This document shows, in pieces, positions 17,471 to 23,986 of a stretch of 64,000 nucleotides of DNA. How positions within the stretch are numbered: position 1 is the stretch's first letter; each line of letters begins with the position of its first letter. The position numbers and the translations under genes were made by a program. The DNA comes from an uncultured Pseudomonadota bacterium. Its GTDB lineage: Bacteria > Pseudomonadota > Alphaproteobacteria > UBA3830. The stretch is taken from NCBI GenBank assembly GCA_902771535.1, contig CACXWU010000001.1, positions 62,001 through 126,000 on the forward strand, in the 5' to 3' direction. The notes under the pieces were generated by a model, which did not search any database, had not been told where the DNA came from, and was given only the letters and a program-made list of their open reading frames with translations.

Positions 17471-18802
17471 CTAGGCTAAACTACCGAAAATTTGTTTTAT
17501 TTCGTTTCCGATGAATTCCGTGCGAATAATCTTCTGCTCACGCGTCTTCAAATTACGAATTATCGCTTTGCTGTCCAGAATCTCTACCTCATTAGCGATC
17601 AAAACTATATTAATTCCTTTTTTGTTTGCATACGTAAGTTGCGCTCCGAGAGGCTTGTCCTGCAAATAAGTCTCTGTTTTGATACCCAAAGCTCTGAATT
17701 TATTGGCAAGCTTCATGTAATACGGCACCAAACTCCTGTCCTGCACAGTGATTAACAGATCTGCAGTGGATTTCTTATCAGTACTGATCAAGCCTAACTC
17801 AATGAGTTTAGGAACCAATCTGGAAATTCCGATAGTAGCCCCGACTCCTGGATATTTTTTTGAATTTCCCAAAGTCGTACTCAGATCGTCGTAACGTCCT
17901 CCTCCTGCAACGCTTCCAGTGTCCTTGATGTCATCAAAAACGGTTTCAAAAATCGTTCCGGTATAATAGGTAAGTCCTCGTGCCAACCGGGTACTGATTT
18001 TCAGACGCTCGTTCGATAATCCCAGCCTTCTCAGGATTTGCACTACTGTGCTTAATTCTTCCACTCCTTGCGCAAATTCCTCTCCCAAGCTAAGAGACTG
18101 AAGCCAGTTCAAAATCTCTTCCATACTTCCTCTCTGATCGGCATCCAGAAAGGTTTTTATTTTAGAAAAATCTTTTTCGTTATTGAGAAGTTCTATCATT
18201 CCCGACTCAAATTCTTCCGGAGAAATCTTTTCCGATTTATCCACTAAACGAATTGCATCAATCAATTTGTTTTGTCCGACCAATTTTGAAAAAAATCCCG
18301 TCAAAATCTTGCGATTATTTATTTTTGTGTGGAAGTCCGGGACTTTTAGGGTAGATAACGCCCAGGTAACTAGCGAAATAATTTCCGCGTCGTGATCAAT
18401 GGAAAGCGTTCCATCTCCGATTATATCGACATCGCACTGATAAAATTGGCGATATCTTCCATACTGAGGTCTTTCCCCCCGCCATACTGGAGCAATCTGA
18501 TAACGCTTGAACGGAAATATTAACTCTCCCGCATTTTGGGTAACGTATCTGGCTAAAGGAACCGTTAAATCAAATCTCAATCCCAAATCTTTCTTTGAGT
18601 TTTTATCTGCTAAACGATAAAGTCCGTAAATTTCGTTATCATTTCCCTTTGCAAGAAGCACATCTACCTTCTCAACGGCAGCGGTTTCCATCGGCACAAA
18701 ACCATATAACTCAAAATGATCTTTTATCGATTGCATAACTCGGTTAAATACAATCTGTTCATTCGGAAGAAATTCAGGAAATCCCGAAATATTCGCTTTC
18801 AT
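17471..18802 (-). CDS. hisS: HisS, histidyl-tRNA synthetase
   Basis: Class II synthetase charging tRNA-His, 443 aa. Motif 1 region is near residue 45-60; motif 2 is APVWRGERPQYGRYRQFYQ, followed by CDVDIIGDG; the HisRS-specific ARGLTYYTGTIFE and motif 3 region GVGATIGISRLV are present, and a C-terminal anticodon-binding domain follows. The motif 2 loop differs from the alphaproteobacterial pattern (ADRPGPGRFRQF) and is closer to the loop of Bacteroidetes, Mollicutes or eukaryotic-type HisRS. ATG with GGAGAG five bases upstream. Upstream lies the tmRNA gene. Confidence 0.95.
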   Translation of the reverse strand: MKANISGFPEFLPNEQIVFNRVMQSIKDHFELYGFVPMETAAVEKVDVLLAKGNDNEIYGLYRLADKNSKKDLGLRFDLTVPLARYVTQNAGELIFPFKRYQIAPVWRGERPQYGRYRQFYQCDVDIIGDGTLSIDHDAEIISLVTWALSTLKVPDFHTKINNRKILTGFFSKLVGQNKLIDAIRLVDKSEKISPEEFESGMIELLNNEKDFSKIKTFLDADQRGSMEEILNWLQSLSLGEEFAQGVEELSTVVQILRRLGLSNERLKISTRLARGLTYYTGTIFETVFDDIKDTGSVAGGGRYDDLSTTLGNSKKYPGVGATIGISRLVPKLIELGLISTDKKSTADLLITVQDRSLVPYYMKLANKFRALGIKTETYLQDKPLGAQLTYANKKGINIVLIANEVEILDSKAIIRNLKTREQKIIRTEFIGNEIKQIFGSLA

Positions 18803-18858
18803 AAAAACTCTCCAAAGTACGACAAGGACTAATTTACACTAAAAGAGTAAAAAAATCA

Positions 18859-18873
18859 TTAATTATCATTTAA
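18859..18873. promoter_or_regulatory. CtrA-type box TTAA-N7-TTAA between ssrA and hisS
   Basis: Exact TTAA-N7-TTAA about 57 bp upstream of the hisS start and just past the 3' end of the tmRNA gene. If functional it would link hisS (or the tail of the ssrA transcript) to the CckA-CtrA cell-cycle pathway. Chance is a real alternative in AT-rich DNA. Confidence 0.25.
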
Positions 18874-18904
18874 ATTGTCGGGCATGTATCGAAATTTCGG
18901 ATTT

Positions 18905-19194
18905 TCAAACATTACGGCGGGAGCTTCTGTTGCCCGGCGCTCCCGAACCGCGTCTACTTACCTTTGATTAGGCTGCCAAAGCTACCGCATCAAAGTTGTC
19001 GTTGCATGCGAATAAATTATCGTTCGCATTTATATTTATTGGTTTTATAACGGAAACCACTCCGAATGAAAGCCATGCCTTTCAGCCCATGTCGAATCTA
19101 TTCACTCCCATAAACCTGGTGGAAGTGTCGGGCTCCGCCCCCGAGTCCACAGTACCTATTACTCACGACGTTTATCATCATAGTTATTTTTAAC
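18905..19194 (-). ncRNA. ssrA: tmRNA (SsrA), circularly permuted two-piece form
   Basis: Rescues stalled ribosomes and tags the nascent protein for proteolysis. On the minus strand the acceptor piece comes first: a T arm of TCGGG/CCCGA around loop GGCGGAG is followed directly by acceptor strand CACTTCC (19121-19127) and ACCA (19117-19120). After an intervening segment of only seven bases (19110-19116) the coding piece begins GGGAGTG (19103-19109), which pairs with CACTTCC and gives a G3-U pair, the alanine identity signal; it continues AATAGATTCGACATGGG, close to the tmRNA 5' consensus. The tag reading frame (19027 down to the TAA at 18968) encodes ANDNLFACNDNFDAVALAA. It is longer than the 10-15 aa of most tags and repeats NDN. 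A GGGAGC/GCTCCC hairpin follows. Exact mature ends were not determined. Confidence 0.9.
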
Positions 19195-19200
19195 GTTCTT

Positions 19201-19228
19201 ATTATAACATTTTTTGTATATATTTCAA
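19201..19228 (-). promoter_or_regulatory. sigma70-type promoter for ssrA
   Basis: On the minus strand: -35 TTGAAA (19223-19228), 16-base spacer, -10 TATAAT (19201-19206), placing the transcript start near 19193, just upstream of the tmRNA acceptor piece. The -10 is consensus and the -35 matches 5 of 6. It overlaps the last codons of waaA. This is the strongest promoter seen in the window. Confidence 0.65.
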
Positions 19229-20475
19229 ATTTTTTCGAAAAATTTTACTAATTTATCAATTTGTTGCAGAGATTCATTATGAGTCAGAACTTTTGTTTTC
19301 GCTCCTATTTTTTTCAAAATTTCGGGATGAGAAAAGAAATCTCGACAAAGAGAAACTATGTCTTTAGAAGATTTTACTTCAAATCCTACTTGATTTTTCA
19401 GAATAAGATCACGCACCTCCATCGCATTATCCATATATGGACCAAACAATACGGGCTTCCCGAAAACTATAGGTTCGTATATGTTATGTCCGCCTATTGG
19501 AACTAAAGACCCTCCGACAAAGGTAACATCAGCCAGGCGAAAACATGTTCCAACTTCTCCGAATGTATCAATCAAAATTATATCTGTGTTTGTCGACGAA
19601 AGTTGAGATCGTAATTGATAAGTCAAATGATATTTATCGAAGAGTTTTTTAATTTCTGAGATTCGATTGAGATGTCGAGGAACTATCACCGTAACTAAAT
19701 CGAATTCTTTCTTTAACTCTCGATGAGCTTTGAGAATTTCGGCTTCTTCCCCGCCGTGAGTGCTGGCTGCGACCAATACTTTTTTATTTTTACAAATTTT
19801 TTTTAATTTCAAAAGTAATTCATCATTGCAGGGCAGGGGAGAATTTGCATATTTCAGATTATCCATCTTAAAAACATTCTGATCCGAAAAAAACTTAAAT
19901 CTTTTTTCGTCCAATTCGGATTGAGCAAGAATTCCTGTGAATTTTTTCAATATCGAGGAGAAAAAGTTTTTTAAATATGACCATCTTTTGAAAGATCTCG
20001 GAGACAATCGTGCATTTAATAAGAACAAAGGAATATTCCTTTTGTACAATTCATCTACGGTATTTGGCCAGATTTCTGACTCCAGAAAAAAGACCTTTTT
20101 CGGCTTCCAATAATCCAAAAACTTTTGAATCCATCTCGGATTGTCGGCAACTGAAAACTGATGAATACATCCGTTAATATACTTAAGTTTTGATTCCAAA
20201 ATTTTTGCGGATGTGACAGTAGTTGTGGTCAGAAGGATATTTGTTTTCGGATTTTGTTCTTTTAAATGTTTTATGTAGGTCAGTGCTGCAGTGGATTCTC
20301 CGATACTTACGGCATGAATCCAAATTAACTCACCGTCCGGTCGAGGGTTATTCGATTGTCCGAAATGATTTCGAACATTTTCCCAATTATCTTTTCCGTA
20401 TAAACATCGAGAATAGAAATATAGTTTCAGAATCGGAGATAGCAGATATAACAATGTTTTATATAGCTTATCCAA
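19225..20475 (-). CDS. waaA: WaaA/KdtA, Kdo transferase
   Basis: Inner-membrane glycosyltransferase (GT30) adding Kdo to lipid IVA, so the cell makes a lipid A-Kdo core; 416 aa. The N terminus MDKLYKTLLYLLSPILKLYF aligns well with E. coli WaaA, followed by IWIHAVSIGES with the catalytic Glu and the C-terminal HNIYEPIVFGKPVLFGPYMDN block. The only sensible start is a TTG at 20475, supported by an AGGTG five bases upstream and by the N-terminal match. It overlaps the upstream acyltransferase gene by 8 bp, so the two form a lipid A/envelope operon; the ssrA promoter sits at its 3' end. Confidence 0.92.
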   Translation of the reverse strand: MDKLYKTLLYLLSPILKLYFYSRCLYGKDNWENVRNHFGQSNNPRPDGELIWIHAVSIGESTAALTYIKHLKEQNPKTNILLTTTTVTSAKILESKLKYINGCIHQFSVADNPRWIQKFLDYWKPKKVFFLESEIWPNTVDELYKRNIPLFLLNARLSPRSFKRWSYLKNFFSSILKKFTGILAQSELDEKRFKFFSDQNVFKMDNLKYANSPLPCNDELLLKLKKICKNKKVLVAASTHGGEEAEILKAHRELKKEFDLVTVIVPRHLNRISEIKKLFDKYHLTYQLRSQLSSTNTDIILIDTFGEVGTCFRLADVTFVGGSLVPIGGHNIYEPIVFGKPVLFGPYMDNAMEVRDLILKNQVGFEVKSSKDIVSLCRDFFSHPEILKKIGAKTKVLTHNESLQQIDKLVKFFEKI

Positions 20476-21151
20476 TTAACACCTGATGCGCTTTTTGAGA
20501 ACATTCATTGATTTTCGATTCGACATAGGAACAGGCTTCTTCTTCAGTCATATCTTTGAGATCAGACCATTTTATCGGCTTTCCCCAGACCATAACTCCT
20601 CTGTTGAACGGCCAAGACAAAATGAACTTATCCCACGAATTAAATTGATAATATCTCTTGACGCAAAAACTGAAAGGCAAAATATCGGTTTTTGTCAAAC
20701 GAGAAATCACCACCGTTCCTGGAGCCAATTTATGCCGCGGTCCGCGGGGACCATCCGGAATAATTGCAACATATTTTCCGTTTTTTATAAGCTTAATCAA
20801 ATCGCGAGCGGCCTTTACTCCTTTGCCGGTAGATCCGTATACAGCCGGCATATTGAAGTGCTTTACGACTTTCGCAATCAGCCGACCATCCTTGTGGTTG
20901 GAGGCCAAAACATGCAAGGGATGTTGCTTCCAATGCCAGACGCAAGGAGCCAACATAAGACGATCATGCCACAAGCTTACAAGGAAAGGTGTTTCGTTTT
21001 TGTGATATTCGCAAGGAATTTCGTCTCCAATTATGGTCCATCTTGTTGTTGAATAAGAAAATCGCATAAAAAAAGATAAAATCCAAGCTACGATATTTTC
21101 AAACTTTTCGTTTTCCAGCCACTTTTTCGTAACAGGAAGCTTTTTTAACAC
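20468..21151 (-). CDS. DUF374 lysophospholipid acyltransferase-family protein
   Basis: 227-residue acyltransferase of the DUF374/LPLAT family, often encoded next to waaA in alphaproteobacteria and thought to act on lipid A precursors or phospholipids at the inner membrane. It has an atypical acceptor motif SLWHDRLML in place of HX4D, then LASNHKDGRLIAKVVKHF and the characteristic IPDGPRGPRHKLAPGTVVISRL. Start taken as GTG 21151 with GAGGA six bases upstream; a TTG four codons earlier lies at the edge of that same Shine-Dalgarno. Overlaps waaA by 8 bp. Confidence 0.85.
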   Translation of the reverse strand: MLKKLPVTKKWLENEKFENIVAWILSFFMRFSYSTTRWTIIGDEIPCEYHKNETPFLVSLWHDRLMLAPCVWHWKQHPLHVLASNHKDGRLIAKVVKHFNMPAVYGSTGKGVKAARDLIKLIKNGKYVAIIPDGPRGPRHKLAPGTVVISRLTKTDILPFSFCVKRYYQFNSWDKFILSWPFNRGVMVWGKPIKWSDLKDMTEEEACSYVESKINECSQKAHQVLIG

Positions 21152-21232
21152 GAAATTCCTCAACTAAATTCCCTTATCACAAACGTAAACCTTCTCGTCC
21201 GGATCCCCCCAACTCAGCTTTATCAAACAAAA

Positions 21233-22297
21233 CTATCTTGTAAAAAACTGTTTTGCTTTTTCCGCAAATCCTTCTCTCTTTGGCTGTGGAAGAGAAGGGG
21301 GAACGAAACTTTCATGCAAACATATTATCCAATTCCCCTTAACTTGGCTCAGATCATCGATTTCTTTAAACGCTAAAAAAGGAGTTTCTCTCAAACAATA
21401 CATCTTGTATCGAAGCTCTCTCAAAGTTTTCTCAATCTCTTCTATGGAAGCATCACTGGCCTCTAAAGAATTTTTATTAATACCAACGATCAGAGCAGGA
21501 CGGTATTCCTCTATAGTATTTCTAGCTCCGTTCAAGGCTTTTAGCTCACTGCCTTCAATATCCATCTTTATAACATCGATACGGTTGAGATCTTCCTTTT
21601 CAACAAACGCATCCAAGGTCGTGGAATCTACTTCCTCAGTCTGCACTTTTTCAATTCCTCTGTTGCTGAATTCGATTCCCAGTGTATTTAATGCACTGCG
21701 TTCTTCCGGAGCAATAGAAATATTTACCTTTCCGATCTTATCAGAAATCGCCAACCGATAGACATTGACATTATCCAATCTGTTGAGATTGACATTATCC
21801 ACTAATCTCAAAAAGTCTCTTTCGCTTGGCTCAATAGCGAAAACTTTTCCGTCTTCTCCTACTACTTTATCCATCAAGAGAGAGCAATATCCCATATTTG
21901 ATCCTACGTCGAAAAACACTCCTTTTGTCGGCAGTAGTGCCTTTATCGCAACAACCAAATTTGGATCATAAATACCTCTTACAAATATGGACCTGAAAAC
22001 CTCATTTTTAGGATAAATTCTCAAGCGCAAACCGTCGACCCACTTCATTACGACAGGTTTTTTCAAGCTTATATACTGCCACCATCTCTTCCATTCATTT
22101 ATGGAAAACGCCGTATCTCCGGAATACCTGTTCCAGCCGTTAACGGGAACTAACTTATCATAGGCAGGAGCTTCTACAAGTTCATCTTCTTGTGAGACAG
22201 ACTCTGTTTCCGAATTTACGTGATCCTCGGCAACAACACTAAAAGACAAGGATGCCAACACACCCACAACACAACCACACTTCAACAAATTCAACAT
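21233..22297 (-). CDS. FkbM-family methyltransferase with signal peptide
   Basis: 354-residue protein. The C-terminal two thirds is a FkbM-type SAM-dependent methyltransferase: motif I FFDVGSNMGYCSLL, then VFAIEPSERDFLRL, and VIKMDIEGSELKALNG. The N terminus reads MLNLLKCGCVVGVLASLSFS then VVA, a clear Sec signal peptide, followed by an acidic linker. Start ATG 22297 has AAGGAG six bases upstream. An exported SAM enzyme is odd because SAM is not expected in the periplasm; the protein might act in a host cell after export, or SAM may be imported. FkbM enzymes usually O-methylate sugars or polyketides. It is divergent to the repeat-protein gene. Target unknown. Confidence 0.8.
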   Translation of the reverse strand: MLNLLKCGCVVGVLASLSFSVVAEDHVNSETESVSQEDELVEAPAYDKLVPVNGWNRYSGDTAFSINEWKRWWQYISLKKPVVMKWVDGLRLRIYPKNEVFRSIFVRGIYDPNLVVAIKALLPTKGVFFDVGSNMGYCSLLMDKVVGEDGKVFAIEPSERDFLRLVDNVNLNRLDNVNVYRLAISDKIGKVNISIAPEERSALNTLGIEFSNRGIEKVQTEEVDSTTLDAFVEKEDLNRIDVIKMDIEGSELKALNGARNTIEEYRPALIVGINKNSLEASDASIEEIEKTLRELRYKMYCLRETPFLAFKEIDDLSQVKGNWIICLHESFVPPSLPQPKREGFAEKAKQFFTR

Positions 22298-22609
22298 ACA
22301 AACTCCTTTTTTGTATACTTTAGATATTCTTCGAAAATAAAACAAGTTTTTTATCAATCATTGATTTATTTTTCTATGATTCCATTTATATTATCCTACT
22401 TATACATCTTCGAAGCAGATAAAAATACGCTGTGCAAAATTGTTATTGCAAATAAATCAAACATATGATACAAATTTGACTAGTCATATAGTTTTTGTAG
22501 TTTTAAATTTAGTTGTGTTTTTTTTGCAGATGGTCTGTGTACAGGTCATTGAGCGAGGAAGGTCGCATTTGCGTGCATATAAAGAATATATAAAAAAAGG
22601 AAACAGAAC
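22298..22609. other. divergent intergenic region between the FkbM gene and the repeat-protein gene
   Basis: About 310 bp of strongly AT-rich DNA without a credible gene. It must hold the promoters of both neighbours. A possible plus-strand promoter is TTGACT (22476-22481) with TAGTTT 16 bases on; another weak -10-like TATAAA lies at 22578. AAAGGAA just before 22610 is the Shine-Dalgarno of the repeat-protein gene, and AAGGAG just left-strand of 22297 that of the FkbM gene. No RNA structure or repeat was recognised. Confidence 0.4.
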
Positions 22610-23893
22610 ATGAATAAATTTTTATTGATTGCTAGTTTAACAGTTGTAATGGTAAGTGCTTTAGGGATGGATTCCTCAACAGAGTGTGGGCGAGCATTAT
22701 CTTTACATAAAAGTATAGAAAAAGAAAAAACTCGATTGATTCATTTGGAAGACAGAGTGTATGATCTGGGAAATGGCCTAAAAAAAGAGAAGCAACGTAA
22801 AAAAAAGAACAAAACAAAAAATCAATTGGAGGGATTATATAGTAATCACTATAAAATAAAAAAAGACATAGAGAATTTTGTAAAAGAAAAAGAAATGTAT
22901 TTATTGCCAAGACAGGAGTTACCAGTTGCAATGGTAAGTGCTTCAGGGATGGATTCCTCAACAGAGCGCAGGCGAGCATTATCTTTGCATAAAAGTATAG
23001 AAAAAAAAAGAACTCGATTGATTCATCTGGAAGACAGAATATACGATCTAAAAAATAGCTTAAAAAAAGAGAAGCAATGCAAGAAGAAAAAGAACAAAAC
23101 AAAAAATCAATTGGAGGGATTATATAGTAATCGCTGTAAAATAAAAAAAGACCTAGAGAATTTGGAAAAAGAAAAAAAATTGTATTTATTATTAAAACAG
23201 GAGTCACCAGTTGCAATGATAAGTGCTTTAGAGATGGATTCCTCAACAGAATGTGGGCTGGCATTATTTTTGCATAAAAATATAGAAAAAGAAAGAACTC
23301 GATTGATTCATTTGGAAGACAGAATATACGATCTAAAAAATAGCTTAAAAAAAGAGAAGCAATGCAAGAAGAAAAAGAACAAAATAAGAAATCGATTGAG
23401 AGGATTATATGGTAATTACGATAAAATGAAGAAAGACCTAGAGAATTTGGCAATAGAAAAAGAAGTGTATTTAGGGCTAATGGAAGACAGAATATATGAT
23501 CTAGAAAATGGTCTGAGAAAAGAGAAGCAATGGGAAAAAAAGACCAAAATAAAAAAACAATTGAGAAGGTTATACAGTAATCACTATAAAATAAAAGAAG
23601 ACCTAGAGAGCTTGGCAAAAGAAAAAGAAATGTATTTATTGCTAAGACAGGAGTCGGATCTATCTATAGATACTGATGCCAGAGTAGCTTTTGGAAAAAA
23701 TTATACCATACATGCTTTGGAGAGAATGAATGAACGAATCATATCATTTTATTCTGTTGAAAATGCAATAAACAACGGTAAAAAGTATATAGACGAAGAT
23801 AATTTATCTAAAGTATGTTATGAGTTCGATAACTTAAAAGTCGTCACAGATAAAGATAATAAGACTATTATAACAACTTATTGGAATTCCTGA
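22610..23893 (+). CDS. secreted coiled-coil repeat protein with DUF4258-like C-terminal domain
   Basis: 427-residue protein. Residues 1-19 (MNKFLLIASLTVVMVSALG) form a Sec signal peptide. Residues about 11-347 are three 94-95 aa repeats plus a shortened fourth one, each very rich in Lys, Glu, Leu and Asn (for example LIHLEDRIYDLKNSLKKEKQ) and predicted to be coiled coil. The last ~75 residues are different: YTIHALERMNERIISFYSVE, then a strand-rich part ending CYEFDNLKVVTDKDNKTIITTYW, with His368. This matches the pattern of DUF4258/BrnT-like domains found at the ends of toxins. No immunity-like gene follows. Shine-Dalgarno AAAGGAA upstream. Codon use is extremely A-rich. Role unknown; a host-directed effector or polymorphic toxin is an inference. 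Confidence 0.7.
   Translation: MNKFLLIASLTVVMVSALGMDSSTECGRALSLHKSIEKEKTRLIHLEDRVYDLGNGLKKEKQRKKKNKTKNQLEGLYSNHYKIKKDIENFVKEKEMYLLPRQELPVAMVSASGMDSSTERRRALSLHKSIEKKRTRLIHLEDRIYDLKNSLKKEKQCKKKKNKTKNQLEGLYSNRCKIKKDLENLEKEKKLYLLLKQESPVAMISALEMDSSTECGLALFLHKNIEKERTRLIHLEDRIYDLKNSLKKEKQCKKKKNKIRNRLRGLYGNYDKMKKDLENLAIEKEVYLGLMEDRIYDLENGLRKEKQWEKKTKIKKQLRRLYSNHYKIKEDLESLAKEKEMYLLLRQESDLSIDTDARVAFGKNYTIHALERMNERIISFYSVENAINNGKKYIDEDNLSKVCYEFDNLKVVTDKDNKTIITTYWNS
22641..23652 (+). repeat. tandem in-frame repeats of 282-285 bp (three full, one partial)
   Basis: Units start at 22641, 22923 and 23208 (282 and 285 bp apart), each opening with CAGTTG(T/C)AATG followed by GTAAGTGCTT-like sequence and GGATTCCTCAACAGA. 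A fourth unit starts near 23479 but lacks roughly the first 39 codons and covers only the second half, to about 23652. The repeats are highly similar at the DNA level, so recent duplication or recombination is likely. They begin inside the signal-peptide codons of the first copy. Confidence 0.85.
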
Positions 23894-23929
23894 TGGGGGC
23901 AGATTCATACACTGTCGCTCAGAGAAACC

Positions 23930-23953
23930 GGGATGGGATAACCCATCCCTTTA
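23930..23953 (+). terminator. rho-independent terminator after the repeat-protein gene
   Basis: Perfect 8-bp stem GGGATGGG/CCCATCCC with loop ATAA, followed by TTTAAT. It lies 37 bp after the stop of the repeat-protein gene and 30 bp before the convergent S9 peptidase stop. The T tract is short, so efficiency is uncertain; it could serve either strand. Confidence 0.6.
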
Positions 23954-23986
23954 ATATCTTGGATAGGCAAATTTAGAAAGAGGAAC

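Noticed and set aside
20486-21052. Plus-strand frame of 188 codons opposite the acyltransferase
   Set aside because: It is antisense to a clear DUF374 protein and shows no family pattern or ribosome-binding site.
21233-22297. FkbM protein as a lipoprotein because of CGC near the start
   Set aside because: The Cys residues lie before the hydrophobic core, not at its end, so they cannot be a lipobox.
22632-23618. Long reverse-strand open frame (328 codons) opposite the repeat protein
   Set aside because: It is the complement of the A-rich repeat gene; the product is a Phe/Leu/Ser-rich artefact of poly-Lys/Glu codons with no start signal. The plus-strand frame has a signal peptide and Shine-Dalgarno.
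22641-23652. Possible CRISPR array because of regular repeats
   Set aside because: The unit is ~282 bp, without short direct repeats and unique spacers; the repeats are in-frame coding sequence.
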